The translations under genes and the position numbers were made by a program. Source: Paraburkholderia sartisoli (lineage in GTDB: Bacteria; Pseudomonadota; Gammaproteobacteria; Burkholderiales; Burkholderiaceae). From it: 64,000 bases of DNA. The notes below the pieces were generated by a model. It was not told the origin of the DNA and made no database searches. It saw nothing but the letters and a program-made list of their open reading frames with translations. Of this stretch, positions 53,479-63,941 are shown in pieces. The stretch lies in assembly GCF_900107685.1 (NCBI RefSeq), contig NZ_FNRQ01000002.1, positions 62,001 through 126,000 of the forward strand. The letters run 5' to 3'. Within the stretch, counting starts at the first letter, position 1. Every line of letters starts with the position of its first letter.

Positions 53479-56400
53479 ATGTCCAGCATGCACACGGTAG
53501 TTTTCAACTGGTTCGGCGCATCGGCCGTCTGGTTTATTCCTCTTTTGTGGCGTCTCGTGAAATCCGTTCTGCCGGGCGGCGTCGGGCTGCGCGGCCCGGG
53601 CACGATCCGTCTGTGGCTCGGCTTCGTCTGCGTGATGGTGACGAGCTGCACGCTGGAGGCGTCCCTCGTTCATATCCAGGGCATCGACGGTTTCGGGCAC
53701 GCGCTCGCGTCCGGATTCGCGCAGCTGCTCGGACCGGTCGCGACGCCGCTCGTGATGGCGGCCCTGCTGCTCGTCTGCGTGCCGTGGCTCGTCGGCTTTC
53801 GCTGGTCGCAGGCCGCGATATGGGCCGACGGCGCGTTCGGCCTCGGCTTCTCGCGTGCGTTTTCGAAGCGCGACGATGAAGCGCGCCCGCGTCCGCGCCG
53901 CGCGAGTGCGGGCACTGGCGACACGTCATCCGCTCACATCACGCCCACACGCACGATGTCGCCGAAATCCGAAGGCCGTTACGCGCGGCCCGTCGGCTGG
54001 CGGCCGCCCGCTGTCGGGCGTGGCGCCGCGGCGGGCGCGACAGGCGCAGGCATCGCGGCATCGACGGGCGATGCGCGGGCTGCGGGTTCGCAAGCGGGTG
54101 CCAGCCGGTTTTCAGGCGCGCGCGCGGATGCGCCGCAGCCGGCCGACGGCACCGCTCGCACAGCCTCGATGACCCCGCCGCGGCAAAGCGCGCGCGCCAC
54201 GTCGTGGACACCGTCGGAGCCGGTCGCGCCTGCTGACTGGCTTCGCGCTCCGGCAGCGACGCCGGGTTCGAATGCCTCCGTGGGTGGATCCGGTTCGACA
54301 GTGGCTCGCGCGAGCCGCGATGCGTTGCGCGCGGGGTTGCATGCCGCGGGCGCAGGTTCGGCGGCGGGTTTGCACGGTGTTGCTGCTGCGGGTATTACGA
54401 CTGCGGGCAGTGCAGTTCCCGATGCATCGACGTCATCGAGCGCTGCACGCGGTGCGTCAGGCACCTCGTCCGGTTCCGTGCCGGGCGCTCTGGCGAAAGC
54501 TCGCTCCGATACGGCGATTCGCCCGAACGCGTCGTCCGGCGGTACATCGACGCCAGGATTGACGCACCCTGTTTCCGGCTCGGCTCCGGCACCGTCCCGC
54601 CCGGGACAACCTGCGCCGGGCACCGCTCACGCGCCGGCCTGGTCACGTCCGTCGATCAGTGCGCCACGCGTGAGGCCACCGGCGAGCGTGCAGGAAACGC
54701 TGCGCAGCATCGAGGAAAACGCGGCCCGCTGGACGACGCTCGCAGGCGCCGGCCTCGCGCGCATCAACGCGAGCGAAGCCCGCGACGCCAGGGCGAATGC
54801 GGCGCCAGGACCGAGCGCTCCCGATCATACGGTTGACGTTCAGCAACCCGTCGCCCCGGATAGTGCCGCCCGCATCGCGACTGAATCGGTTGAAGCGCAG
54901 GAACCGTCGCCCATCGAACCCGAGACGCGCGCCGGGACCACGACCACTACGCACGAATCGACCACGGCGGGCTCCGAGCCCTCAGTGACCGGCTCGTTCA
55001 GCGCGCCGACGGAACCGCCCCTTGTCGTGACCACAGTCGCGCAACCGGTCGTGACGACGCCGGACACAACCGCCACGCCGGCCACGAGCGACGAACCGCC
55101 GTACCCGGCGCCGTTAAACAAACCATCGACAGGTCTTGCAGACGCGACTTCGACCGCCGAGGAAATCCCGCTCGCACCGGGGACGTCGCCCGATGCGCCC
55201 GCCGAACATCACACGGCGCCACAAACACAAAACGAAGCTGGGTCCGCTGTCCCCCTCACCGCGACTGTTACGCCAATCGCACCAGCCACACCGGTCGCGT
55301 CGGCCACCGCACCCTTCATGTCAGTTACACCCGCCGCACCGGTCATCGCCCCCTGGGACACCGTGGAGGAAAACATCGACGACGTCGCCGAAATGCGAAC
55401 CGGCTCGTCGATGGCTTCGCATCACGCGTCGACGCCCGCGCATGGCGATCCCACGTCGCGCCCCGCCGCGCCTGCGCTGCACGTCGTGAGCGCGAGCAAA
55501 GAGGACATTCCAGCGCAGCCTGCCCCGTCGAACGTCGTTCGCTTCCCTTTCGCACCGGTCGACGCGACGACGCCAGGCCTCGCCGCCGCAGCCGTCGAAC
55601 CTCACGACGAACGCGTGAGCGAAGAAGCCACCCTCGACACCCCCGAAGCCCCGCCCGCGCCGCCCGTCATCACACCGCCACCGCCGCGCGGCCACGCGCC
55701 GACCGGTTTCGAATTCCACGCACCGGCCGCATCGATGGTCGAGTTGCCGTCGCTCGATCTGCTCGAACGCACCTCGTCCGACGTCGAACCGATCCCCGAA
55801 GACCAGCTCGCCGAAACCGGCCAGCTGATCGAGCAGCGACTGCAGGAGTTCAAGGTACCGGTGACGGTGGTCGGCGCCTCCGCCGGTCCCGTGATCACGC
55901 GCTTCGAGGTCGAACCCGCGCTCGGTGTGCGCGGCAGCCAGATCGTCGGGCTGATGAAGGATCTGTCGCGCGGCCTGGGTCTTACGTCGATCCGCGTCGT
56001 CGAAACGATTCCCGGCAAGACCTGCATGGGGCTCGAGCTGCCGAACGCGAAGCGCCAGATGATCCGCCTGTCGGAAATCCTCGAGGCGGACGTCTACCAG
56101 AACTCGCGCTCGAACCTGACGCTCGCGATGGGCAAGGACATCACCGGACATCCGGTGGTCGCAGATCTGGCGAAGGCGCCGCACATGCTGGTCGCGGGCA
56201 CGACCGGCTCGGGCAAGTCGGTGGCGATCAATGCGATGATCGTTTCGCTGCTCTACAAGGCGACGCCCGAGGAAGTGCGCCTCATCATGATCGACCCGAA
56301 GATGCTGGAACTGTCGGTCTACGAAGGCATTCCGCATCTGCTCGCGCCCGTCGTCACCGACATGAAGCTCGCAGCGAACGCGCTCAACTGGTGCGTCGGC

Positions 56401-57213
56401 GAGATGGAGAAGCGCTACCGGCTGATGTCGGCCGTCGGCGTGCGCAACCTGGCGGGCTTCAACCAGAAGATCCGCGACGCCGAAGCGCACGGCAAGAAGC
56501 TCGGCAACCCGTTCTCGCTGACACCCGAAGCGCCGGAGCCGCTCGCGCCGCTGCCGCTGATCGTGGTCGTCATCGACGAGCTCGCCGACCTGATGATGGT
56601 CGCCGGCAAGAAGATCGAAGAGCTGATCGCGCGCCTCGCGCAGAAGGCGCGCGCCGCCGGCATCCACCTGATTCTCGCGACGCAGCGTCCTTCGGTGGAC
56701 GTCATCACGGGTCTCATCAAGGCGAACATTCCGACGCGCGTCGCGTTTCAGGTGTCGTCGAAGATCGACTCGCGCACGATTCTCGACCAGATGGGCGCGG
56801 AGTCGCTGCTCGGCCAGGGCGATATGCTGTTCCTGCCGCCCGGCACCGGTTATCCGCAGCGCGTGCATGGCGCCTACGTCGAAGATGAAGAAGTCCACCG
56901 CATCGTCGAACATCTGAAGCAGTTCGGCGAGCCGCAGTACGAGGAAGGCATTCTCGACGGCCCGGCAACCGAAGGCGCGACGCAGGACCTGTTCGGCGAA
57001 GCACCGGATGCCGAAGCCGATCCGCTGTACGACGAAGCCGTGGCGTTCGTCGTGCGGACACGGCGCGCGTCGATCTCGTCGGTGCAGCGGCAACTGCGCA
57101 TCGGCTACAACCGCGCGGCGCGGCTCGTCGAGCAGATGGAAAGCGCCGGGCTGGTTTCGGCGATGGGCATCAACGGCAGCCGTGAAGTGCTCGCGCCCGG
57201 ACCCGCCGAGTAA
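53479..57213 (+). CDS. ftsK: FtsK/SpoIIIE DNA translocase
   Basis: 1244 residues. The membrane part is short: about three hydrophobic segments to residue 115. A linker of about 600 residues very rich in Ala, Pro, Ser and Thr follows. The motor begins near 745 ([10 protein letters not shown]) with an alpha/beta translocase, Walker A GTTGSGKS near 907 and Walker [14 protein letters not shown]. The last 65 residues are the winged-helix gamma domain ([26 protein letters not shown]) that reads KOPS sequences. The role is chromosome dimer resolution and septal DNA pumping. Burkholderia often have two FtsKs; this may be either. Confidence 0.93.
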   Translation: MSSMHTVVFNWFGASAVWFIPLLWRLVKSVLPGGVGLRGPGTIRLWLGFVCVMVTSCTLEASLVHIQGIDGFGHALASGFAQLLGPVATPLVMAALLLVCVPWLVGFRWSQAAIWADGAFGLGFSRAFSKRDDEARPRPRRASAGTGDTSSAHITPTRTMSPKSEGRYARPVGWRPPAVGRGAAAGATGAGIAASTGDARAAGSQAGASRFSGARADAPQPADGTARTASMTPPRQSARATSWTPSEPVAPADWLRAPAATPGSNASVGGSGSTVARASRDALRAGLHAAGAGSAAGLHGVAAAGITTAGSAVPDASTSSSAARGASGTSSGSVPGALAKARSDTAIRPNASSGGTSTPGLTHPVSGSAPAPSRPGQPAPGTAHAPAWSRPSISAPRVRPPASVQETLRSIEENAARWTTLAGAGLARINASEARDARANAAPGPSAPDHTVDVQQPVAPDSAARIATESVEAQEPSPIEPETRAGTTTTTHESTTAGSEPSVTGSFSAPTEPPLVVTTVAQPVVTTPDTTATPATSDEPPYPAPLNKPSTGLADATSTAEEIPLAPGTSPDAPAEHHTAPQTQNEAGSAVPLTATVTPIAPATPVASATAPFMSVTPAAPVIAPWDTVEENIDDVAEMRTGSSMASHHASTPAHGDPTSRPAAPALHVVSASKEDIPAQPAPSNVVRFPFAPVDATTPGLAAAAVEPHDERVSEEATLDTPEAPPAPPVITPPPPRGHAPTGFEFHAPAASMVELPSLDLLERTSSDVEPIPEDQLAETGQLIEQRLQEFKVPVTVVGASAGPVITRFEVEPALGVRGSQIVGLMKDLSRGLGLTSIRVVETIPGKTCMGLELPNAKRQMIRLSEILEADVYQNSRSNLTLAMGKDITGHPVVADLAKAPHMLVAGTTGSGKSVAINAMIVSLLYKATPEEVRLIMIDPKMLELSVYEGIPHLLAPVVTDMKLAANALNWCVGEMEKRYRLMSAVGVRNLAGFNQKIRDAEAHGKKLGNPFSLTPEAPEPLAPLPLIVVVIDELADLMMVAGKKIEELIARLAQKARAAGIHLILATQRPSVDVITGLIKANIPTRVAFQVSSKIDSRTILDQMGAESLLGQGDMLFLPPGTGYPQRVHGAYVEDEEVHRIVEHLKQFGEPQYEEGILDGPATEGATQDLFGEAPDAEADPLYDEAVAFVVRTRRASISSVQRQLRIGYNRAARLVEQMESAGLVSAMGINGSREVLAPGPAE

Positions 57214-57235
57214 CCACGAAGCGACCGCGCTACCT

Positions 57236-57267
57236 CACGAAGTCACGAAGTCACGAGGTCATGAGGT
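57236..57267. repeat. Four tandem 8-bp repeats after ftsK
   Basis: CACGAAGT, CACGAAGT, CACGAGGT, CATGAGGT lie in the 98 bases between ftsK and the convergent lactonase gene. A 6-bp hairpin GGGCGC/GCGCCC (57280-57299) follows and could be a weak terminator. Confidence 0.85.
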
Positions 57268-57311
57268 CACCCCATCGCGGGGCGCATGAAGACGCGCCCT
57301 GCTCTTCCGGT

Positions 57312-58544
57312 CTAGTTCGGCGCGACCAGCTTGAAATCCACCGGCGCCGGAATATCGAAGCGCTTCGGGTTCGCGTCGAGCAATCCGGTCTGCGCGTCGC
57401 GACGGAACACATAGACCGTATCGCTGTTCTGGTTGCCGACGATCAGCCACTTGCCGGTCGGATCGATCGCGAATTCGCGTGGCGAAGCACCGAGGCTCGA
57501 CTGATGCCCGACGAGCTTCAGATGCCCGTTGGCGGCATCGACCGCGAAGATCACGATCTCGTTCGCGTCACCACGATTGCTCACGTAGACAAAGCGTCCA
57601 TCCGGCGACAGATGGATCGCCGCGGCGCCCACCGCGCCCTTGAAACCGGGCTTCGTGAGCGGGAGCGACTGCAGCAGCGTGAGCTTGCCGTGGTCATGGC
57701 GCAACGTGTCGACGGTCGCCGCCATCTCGCTGGTCAGGTACGCATACCTGCCGTCCGGGCCGAACACCAGATGACGCGGGCCGGAGCCGGGCTTCAGCGC
57801 CGTGTAGCGCGTTTCGGTGGGGCCGAGCAGGCCGCGGCTGCCATCGGGCGTGTAGCGATACGAATAGACCTTGTCCGCGCCGAGATCCTGCGCGAAGAGA
57901 TACCGGCCATCCGGCGAAAACACCGTGGAATGCACGTGCGTATTGTCCTGCCGCCCCTTCACCGGGCCGCCGCCCTCATGATGAACGGTGAGCACCGCCG
58001 CGCCCACCTGGCCGTCCGGCTGAAGCGGAAACACCGAGAAGCTGCCGCCGGGGTCGGCCGCGACCGAATAGTTGGCGGCCGTCAGATACCTGCCGTCCGG
58101 CGAGATGCTCAGATAGCACGGGTCGTTGCCTTCCGATGAAACCTGGTTCAGAAACGTCAGTTGCCCGCTTTGCGGATCGAAGCCGAACGCGCTGACGCCG
58201 CCGCGCTGGTTCGCCGGTCCGTTGTCGCCAGGCAGCTCGTTGACCGCATACACGTGACGCCGGTCGCCGCTCACCACGAGGTACGACGGGTTCACCGTCT
58301 TCGCCGACGAAACGGGCGTCATGTCGCCGGTCTTCGTGTCGAAGCGGTAGACGTAGATGCCTTCACTCCTGCCGGCCGTATAGGTGCCGACCAGCAGGTC
58401 GTACACGCCATCGGCGGGAACGGCCGCGGCGCCCTGGGCAAGCGCCTGGGTTGCAACGATAGAGACCATGAGTACGAAGCCTTTTATGATCGAGCGGGCA
58501 GACGGTGGCACGGCGAATGCTGCTGCGCGATGACGGACAAGCAT
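57312..58544 (-). CDS. Lactonase-family (6-phosphogluconolactonase-like) beta-propeller protein
   Basis: 410 residues with a signal peptide (SIIKGFVLMVSIVATQALAQ), so it is periplasmic rather than cytosolic. Seven propeller blades recur as HLSPDGRFVYVSNRG, SISPDGRYLTAANYS, FSPDGRYLFAQDLG, VFGPDGRYAYLTSE. HHEGGGPVKGRQDNTHVHS holds the site His residues. E. coli Pgl is the cytosolic relative. A periplasmic location argues against the pentose pathway and for another lactone or a binding role. GGGAG precedes ATG 58544. TATACT at 58628-58633 on the minus strand is a candidate -10. Confidence 0.88.
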   Translation of the reverse strand: MLVRHRAAAFAVPPSARSIIKGFVLMVSIVATQALAQGAAAVPADGVYDLLVGTYTAGRSEGIYVYRFDTKTGDMTPVSSAKTVNPSYLVVSGDRRHVYAVNELPGDNGPANQRGGVSAFGFDPQSGQLTFLNQVSSEGNDPCYLSISPDGRYLTAANYSVAADPGGSFSVFPLQPDGQVGAAVLTVHHEGGGPVKGRQDNTHVHSTVFSPDGRYLFAQDLGADKVYSYRYTPDGSRGLLGPTETRYTALKPGSGPRHLVFGPDGRYAYLTSEMAATVDTLRHDHGKLTLLQSLPLTKPGFKGAVGAAAIHLSPDGRFVYVSNRGDANEIVIFAVDAANGHLKLVGHQSSLGASPREFAIDPTGKWLIVGNQNSDTVYVFRRDAQTGLLDANPKRFDIPAPVDFKLVAPN

Positions 58545-58627
58545 GACGGGCTCCCTTGACATCGTTCCGGTTTGACTGGTGTCACTGGTCTGCCGCGCGC
58601 CCCGTGTGATTGTTCTGTGTTCCGGCA

Positions 58628-58633
58628 AGTATA
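58628..58633 (-). promoter_or_regulatory. Candidate -10 of the lactonase gene
   Basis: TATACT on the minus strand, with only a weak -35 (TGTGTA, 17 bases away). It would give a leader of about 77 bases. Confidence 0.4.
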
Positions 58634-58820
58634 GGAGCGTTGCGCCGGAGTACACAGCCGGAAAGGCTGACGGCTGTGCTCCAGCCGTAGCTCCAGGCGA
58701 GTCTCACCGGCACCAGATGCGCAACGAAGCAGCACGTGGTTGCGTCACTGCTTCATGCATCATGCGTATGCCCGGCAAGTCGTACTTTCAATAAAAACAG
58801 TTCCAACCCGTGGAGTTTTC

Positions 58821-58973
58821 ATGAACGTTACACTCAGTCTCGGTCCGCTCGTCTCCCTGATCGCCGGCATCCTGATTCTCGTCATGCCGCGCCTGCTCAA
58901 CTACATCGTCGCGCTGTATCTGATCATCATCGGGATCATCGGTCTCTTCGGCATGGGCGGCACGCATTTCTGA
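58821..58973 (+). CDS. DUF3096 small membrane protein
   Basis: 50 residues with two membrane helices: LVSLIAGILILVMPRLLNYIVALYLIIIGIIGLFG. The MPRLLNYIVAxYLIxxGxxGL pattern is DUF3096, found in many proteobacteria, function unknown. Gram-negative stress or envelope links are not proven. TGGAG lies before ATG 58821. Confidence 0.85.
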   Translation: MNVTLSLGPLVSLIAGILILVMPRLLNYIVALYLIIIGIIGLFGMGGTHF

Positions 58974-59003
58974 TTCGCGCAGGCCGCGGCAGGCGTGCGC
59001 GGA

Positions 59004-59032
59004 CGCACGCGCGTTTGTCTCGCGCGCGTGCG
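59004..59032 (+). terminator. Hairpin after the DUF3096 gene
   Basis: A perfect 10-bp stem CGCACGCGCG/CGCGCGTGCG with a nine-base loop 30 bases after the stop. No T-run follows, so termination by it is uncertain. Confidence 0.45.
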
Positions 59033-59121
59033 GCTGAATCATGTTGCAGGGTCATCATGGACACGGACGGCACGATCGCCGCCCGTTGCGGGTCGTCTGG
59101 GTGAAGCCGCCCGGCGGGCGC

Positions 59122-59367
59122 TCAGCCGTTCGAGAGCTGGTCGAGGCGCAGCTTGCCCTGCAGCGACAGTCCACCGACGGCATAATGACCGTCGCTTTCC
59201 TGATAACGCGTAAAGCATGCGCGTTCGACGAGAAATGCCGCTGCCGTTTCCATCCCGTTGCGGGAAAGGCCGAGCCGGTCGGGATCGAGCGGAAGCATCG
59301 CGTCGTCGGCGAGGCTGCTGGCGGCGGAGAGTATGGTGATGCAATCCGATTTCGACAGGTTCAGCAT
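59122..59367 (-). CDS. Small hypothetical protein
   Basis: 81 residues, no family recognised. LNLSKSDCITILSAASSLADDAMLPLDPDRLGLSRNGMETAAAFLVERACFTRYQ looks helical and soluble. GAGGA lies eight bases before ATG 59367. It is alone, and third-position G/C is high. It could be a real small gene of the genus. Confidence 0.6.
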   Translation of the reverse strand: MLNLSKSDCITILSAASSLADDAMLPLDPDRLGLSRNGMETAAAFLVERACFTRYQESDGHYAVGGLSLQGKLRLDQLSNG

Positions 59368-59684
59368 GGCTTCAATCCTCGAAAAACAGCGTTACGTGGA
59401 AAGGGTGAAAGCGATACGAAACAGCAGAACGGTACACACACGACTATGACAGCGGATGCAGCGGGCAGTGCCCGGATCCAGTTTCCCAATTACTGGGCAG
59501 ATGTCGGGATTGTAAGCACCCATATTTCAAAACGCCAGTCAGGGTTACCAATATTCCGTGCCGATGCTGACCCTGCCGCTTCCATACGAGTCAACGCAGG
59601 TTAATGTGCCGCCGTGCAAACGCCGCGCCCGAACCCGACTGACCCTCTCCATGCGCCCCCGACGCGCTCCAGATAGCTCTCTCC
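59368..59684. other. 317-base spacer left of the GH15 gene
   Basis: No gene seen. It is more AT-rich than average around 59480-59560, where CCCAATTACTGGG and ACCAATATT occur; the promoter of the GH15 gene and that of the small leftward gene must lie here. Confidence 0.45.
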
Positions 59685-61583
59685 ATGCCCTCACTCATTG
59701 AAGATTACGCACTCGTCGGCGATGGCCACACGGCCGCACTGATCGCCCGCAACGGTTCCGTCGACTGGCTCTGCTGGCCGCGCTTCGATTCAGGCGCGTG
59801 CTTCGCGGCCCTGCTCGGCACCGAGGACAACGGCCGCTGGCTGATCGCACCCGTCGTCGAAGAAGGCGCGCCCGCGCCTGTCACGTCGCGCCGTTATCGC
59901 GGCGAAACGCTGATTCTCGAAACCGACTTCGAAACACCCGAGGGCACGGTCACCGTCATCGATTTCATGCCGCCCGGTAATGGCACGTCCGAACTCGTGC
60001 GGATCGTCGTCGGCAAACGCGGCACCGTGCGCATGCAGATGGAACTGGTGCTGCGCTTCGACTACGGCTACTCGGTGCCGTGGGTCAGCCGCCTCGCCCG
60101 CGACAGCGGCATCAAGGCCATCGTCGGCCCCGACACCGTCGTGCTGCGCACGCCCGTCGACGTGCATGGCGAGAATCTGCGCACCGTCGCCGAATTCACG
60201 GTCACGGCCGGCGAGCGCGTGCCGTTCACGCTGACCTACACGGCGTCGCATCTGCGCACGCCGCCCGCGCGCGACCCGCACACGGCGCTCGCCCGCACCG
60301 AGAATCACTGGCTCGAATGGTCGGCGCGCGGCACCGTCACCGGCCGCTGGGCCGAGCCGATCCGCCGCTCGCTGATCACGCTGAAAGCGCTCGCCTACGA
60401 ACCGACAGGCGGCATCGTCGCCGCGCCGACGACCTCCCTGCCCGAACAGCTCGGCGGCACGCGCAACTGGGACTACCGCTACTGCTGGCTGCGCGACGCG
60501 ACGATCACGCTGCTCGCGATGATGCGCGGCGGTTACTACGACGAAGCGCGCCTGTGGCGCCAGTGGCTTGGCCGCGTGATGGCGGGCTCGCCGCAGCAGT
60601 TGCAGATCATGTACGGCATCGGCGGCGAGCGACGGCTGCCGGAGTTCGAACTCGACTGGCTGCCAGGCTACCAGGGCGCCAAACCGGTGCGGGTCGGCAA
60701 CAACGCGGTCGACCAGCTGCAACTCGACGTCTACGGCGAAGTGATGAATGCGCTGCATCTGGCGCGTGTCGGTGGCCTGCAGGCGGACGAAACCGCGTGG
60801 AACATCCAGTGCGCGATGCTCGAACACCTCGAAAAGATCTGGAGCCAGCCCGACGAAGGCATCTGGGAAACCCGCGGCGGCCGCCAGCATTTCACGTTCT
60901 CGAAGGTCATGGCGTGGGTCGCGTTCGACCGCGCGATCAAATCGGCCGAAGCGTTCGGTCTGCCGGCGCCGCTCGATCACTGGCATGCCGTGCGCGCGCA
61001 GATTCACGCAGATGTCTGCGAAAAGGGCTATAACGCTTCGTTAAACGCGTTCACCCAGGTCTATGGCGGCGACGAACTCGACGCAAGCGTGCTGCTGCTG
61101 CCGCTGCTCGGCTTCCTGCCGCCGTCGGACCCGCGCATCGCGCGTACGGTCGCGGCCGTCGAAAAGTTTCTGCTGCATGGCGGTTTCGTGATGCGCTACC
61201 GCACGACCGGGTTCGACGACGGGCTGCCACCCGGTGAAGGCACGTTTCTCGCATGCAGTTTCTGGCTGGTGGACAACCTGGCACTGCAGGGCCGCGTGAA
61301 GGAAGCAACGGCGATGTACGAGCGCCTGCTGTCGCTCGCGAACGATGTCGGACTGCTTTCCGAGGAATACGACCCGGCGGCGAAGCGACTTGTTGGTAAT
61401 TTTCCCCAGGGCTTCTCCCATGTTGCGCTGGTTCATACAGGCCTGAATCTGATGAAACACGAACAGGAAATGGCGAAGGCGACCGGCCAGCCCGCGCACG
61501 AAGGCGCCGCCCCCAACGGCCAGGCGGACAGTGCGCGGGCCACGACCCGGGAAGCGTTGCCGGGCGCGGCACCAAACCCTTGA
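59685..61583 (+). CDS. GH15-family glycosidase (glucoamylase/trehalase-like)
   Basis: 632 residues. The N-terminal beta-sandwich begins PSLIEDYALVGDGHTAALIARNGSVDWLCWPRFDS. The (alpha/alpha)6 barrel shows GGTRNWDYRYCWLRDATITLLAMM and EGTFLACSFWLVDNLALQGR with the catalytic Glu. No signal peptide, so it is cytoplasmic. Homologues include glucoamylases and GH15 trehalases. A link to trehalose or glycogen turnover is likely but not fixed. ATG 59685 is not preceded by a clear ribosome-binding site. Confidence 0.9.
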   Translation: MPSLIEDYALVGDGHTAALIARNGSVDWLCWPRFDSGACFAALLGTEDNGRWLIAPVVEEGAPAPVTSRRYRGETLILETDFETPEGTVTVIDFMPPGNGTSELVRIVVGKRGTVRMQMELVLRFDYGYSVPWVSRLARDSGIKAIVGPDTVVLRTPVDVHGENLRTVAEFTVTAGERVPFTLTYTASHLRTPPARDPHTALARTENHWLEWSARGTVTGRWAEPIRRSLITLKALAYEPTGGIVAAPTTSLPEQLGGTRNWDYRYCWLRDATITLLAMMRGGYYDEARLWRQWLGRVMAGSPQQLQIMYGIGGERRLPEFELDWLPGYQGAKPVRVGNNAVDQLQLDVYGEVMNALHLARVGGLQADETAWNIQCAMLEHLEKIWSQPDEGIWETRGGRQHFTFSKVMAWVAFDRAIKSAEAFGLPAPLDHWHAVRAQIHADVCEKGYNASLNAFTQVYGGDELDASVLLLPLLGFLPPSDPRIARTVAAVEKFLLHGGFVMRYRTTGFDDGLPPGEGTFLACSFWLVDNLALQGRVKEATAMYERLLSLANDVGLLSEEYDPAAKRLVGNFPQGFSHVALVHTGLNLMKHEQEMAKATGQPAHEGAAPNGQADSARATTREALPGAAPNP

Positions 61584-61644
61584 TTTATTTACATTCCATA
61601 CGTGCGACACAGCACGGTTGCTGCGTTGCACAAGTGGTGTTTGT

Positions 61645-61676
61645 CCGATATCATGAAATTTCAGTATCGGCCGATA
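61645..61676 (+). promoter_or_regulatory. Nested inverted repeats upstream of phaZ
   Basis: CCGATA, 14 bases, then TATCGGCCGATA, which is itself a palindrome. Three half-sites (two facing CCGATA, one TATCGG) within 32 bases look like a regulator-binding array. TTGTCC (61641-61646) could be a -35. Confidence 0.5.
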
Positions 61677-61780
61677 AACAAATGGTTCATTGATGATCCA
61701 CGAACTCATAACGGCCCCGCCGCAACGCATTACGCGTTATTGCGCCGCCCCACGCGAACAACACTAACGCTGGAGCACCC

Positions 61781-63070
61781 ATGCTCTATCAAATGCACGA
61801 ATTCCAGCGGGCAGTCTTGAGCCCGCTGACCGCCTGGGCCCAGGCAGCGTCGAAATCCTTCGCGAATCCAGCCAGCCCGCTCGCCTATGTGCCGGGCGCA
61901 ACCCGTCTGTCCGCCGGCTACGAGCTGCTATACCGGCTCGGCAAGGATTACGAAAAACCCGAGTTCAACCTGCACCAGATCGTTAAAGACGGCCACAAGA
62001 TTCCGATCGTCGAGCAAACCGTCATCGAAAAGCCGTTTTGCCGCCTGCTGCGCTTCAAGCGTTACGCCGACGACAGCGACGCCGTCACGCAGCTGAAGGA
62101 CGAGCCGATCGTGCTGGTGTGCGCGCCGCTGTCGGGCCATCACTCCACGCTGCTGCGCGACACCGTGCGCACGCTGCTGCAGGACCACAAGGTGTACATC
62201 ACCGACTGGATCGATGCGCGCATGGTGCCGCTCGAAGACGGCGCGTTCCATCTCGACGACTACGTCGACTACATCCAGGAGTTCATCCGTCACATCGGCG
62301 CGAAGGATCTGCACGTGATCTCGGTGTGCCAGCCGACCGTGCCGGTGCTCGCGGCGATCTCGCTGATGGCGAGCCGCGGCGAGGACACGCCGCGCACGAT
62401 GACGATGATGGGTGGCCCGATCGACGCCCGCAAGAGCCCGACCGCGGTGAATTCGCTCGCCACGCAGCACTCGTACGAATGGTTCGAGAACAACGTGATC
62501 TACACGGTGCCGCCGAACTATCCGGGTATCGGCCGCAAGGTCTATCCGGGCTTCCTGCAGCACACCGGCTTCGTCGCGATGAATCCGGAACGGCACGCCG
62601 CGTCGCACTGGGACTACTACCAGAGCCTGATGCGCGGCGACGAGGAAGACGCCGAGCAGCACCGCCGCTTCTACGACGAGTACAACGCCGTGCTCGACAT
62701 GGCCGCCGAGTATTACCTCGAGACGATCCAGATCGTCTTCCAGGAATTCCGTCTGGCAGAAGGGACATGGGAAGTGGCCGGCGAGCTGGTGCGTCCGCAG
62801 GATATCCGGCGCACGGCGCTTTTCACGATCGAGGGCGAGCTCGACGACATCTCGGGCAGCGGTCAGACGCGCGCCGCCCAGGATCTGTGCAGCGGCATCC
62901 CGGAGAAGAACAAGCGGCACTTCACCGCCGAAAAGTGCGGCCACTACGGGATTTTCTCGGGGCGTCGCTGGCGCACGATCATCTATCCGCAACTGCGCGA
63001 CTTTATCCTCGAGCACAACAAGCCGCTCAAGGCAGAGAAGAAGGAAAAGGTCGAAGCGCAGCAGGCTTGA
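61781..63070 (+). CDS. phaZ: Intracellular polyhydroxyalkanoate depolymerase
   Basis: 429 residues. It mobilises stored poly-3-hydroxybutyrate granules. The nucleophile is Cys183 in SVCQPTVP (lipase-box position), with Asp355 in GELDDISG and His388 in EKCGHYG; the numbering of all three equals that known for the Cupriavidus necator enzyme. No signal peptide, consistent with intracellular action. It stands alone with its own leader of nearly 200 bases that holds nested inverted repeats. A strong hairpin (63088-63114) follows. Confidence 0.95.
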   Translation: MLYQMHEFQRAVLSPLTAWAQAASKSFANPASPLAYVPGATRLSAGYELLYRLGKDYEKPEFNLHQIVKDGHKIPIVEQTVIEKPFCRLLRFKRYADDSDAVTQLKDEPIVLVCAPLSGHHSTLLRDTVRTLLQDHKVYITDWIDARMVPLEDGAFHLDDYVDYIQEFIRHIGAKDLHVISVCQPTVPVLAAISLMASRGEDTPRTMTMMGGPIDARKSPTAVNSLATQHSYEWFENNVIYTVPPNYPGIGRKVYPGFLQHTGFVAMNPERHAASHWDYYQSLMRGDEEDAEQHRRFYDEYNAVLDMAAEYYLETIQIVFQEFRLAEGTWEVAGELVRPQDIRRTALFTIEGELDDISGSGQTRAAQDLCSGIPEKNKRHFTAEKCGHYGIFSGRRWRTIIYPQLRDFILEHNKPLKAEKKEKVEAQQA

Positions 63071-63087
63071 TGCCGCGAACAGGCAAC

Positions 63088-63114
63088 GCGCCGCGCCGAT
63101 GAACGGCGCGGCGC
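63088..63114 (+). terminator. Hairpin after phaZ
   Basis: A perfect 11-bp G/C stem (GCGCCGCGCCG) with a five-base loop, 18 bases after the phaZ stop and between convergent genes. No T-run, so either a factor-dependent or stabilising element. Confidence 0.5.
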
Positions 63115-63175
63115 ACGATGCATCCAGTCAAGTCACAGTCGCGGCCGGCCGCCTCGCGATGTCCTGGCCAGGCGA

Positions 63176-63808
63176 CTAGCGCCGCATCAGGTAAGCCAGC
63201 AGCAACTCGGTGTTCATCTGCATGATTTCGCTGCGCTCGCTCGCCGAGCTGAAATCGCGGCCGAGCGTCGCTTCGAGTGTGAAGCGGTTCGACACGATGT
63301 AATACCCCATCCCCGACAACGTCACATAGAAGCGCAGCGGATCCACGTTCGTGCGAAAGAGCCCCGCGCGCTGGCCGCGCTCCAGGATGTTGCCGAGCGT
63401 CGTGACGATCGGCGAGATCATCTCGCGGATGCGCGTCGACTTCTGCATGTAGCGCGCCTCATGCAGGTTCTCGTTGTTCACGAGACGAAGCAGTTCGGGG
63501 TGATCGCGGTAGTAGTCCCAGACGAAATGCGCGAGCCGCGTGATGGCCTCGACGGGTGCGAAGCCGGCAAGATCGAGCGTGCGTTCGGCTTCGGTGAGCG
63601 CGCCGAATGCGTGCTCGAGGACCGCGGTGAACAACTGCTCCTTGCTACCGAAGTAGTAATACAGCATGCGTTCATTGGTTTCCGCGCGGCGGGCGATCTG
63701 GTCGACGCGCGCGCCGAATAGCCCACCATTTGCAAATTCCTCTGCCGCCGCGAGCAGGATGCGGCGACGGGTGCCTTCAGGATCTCTTTTGATTTTCGGC
63801 TGATTCAT
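63176..63808 (-). CDS. TetR/AcrR-family transcriptional regulator
   Basis: 210 residues. The helix-turn-helix is RRRILLAAAEEFANGGLFGARVDQIARRAETNERMLYYYFGSKEQLF, and a C-terminal ligand domain continues (VWDYYRDHPELLRLVNNENLHEARYMQKS). The start at ATG 63808 (MNQPKIKRDPEGTRR) leaves the domain intact; the open frame to 63973 has no other good start. Convergent with phaZ, so a direct link is not evident. The upstream region (63809-64000) carries its promoter and an inverted repeat. Confidence 0.88.
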   Translation of the reverse strand: MNQPKIKRDPEGTRRRILLAAAEEFANGGLFGARVDQIARRAETNERMLYYYFGSKEQLFTAVLEHAFGALTEAERTLDLAGFAPVEAITRLAHFVWDYYRDHPELLRLVNNENLHEARYMQKSTRIREMISPIVTTLGNILERGQRAGLFRTNVDPLRFYVTLSGMGYYIVSNRFTLEATLGRDFSSASERSEIMQMNTELLLAYLMRR

Positions 63809-63941
63809 GGTGGCATCGTGCTTCGTGAGCCGCGTTATCCGGATCGTGCCGCCGGCCTCTCCTCTCCTCGGCCAGGTACCCGCGGCACTGAGCGGGCGCG
63901 CCATGGTTGGGGGACACCCTGTTGCGGTCTTTCGAGAAAGC

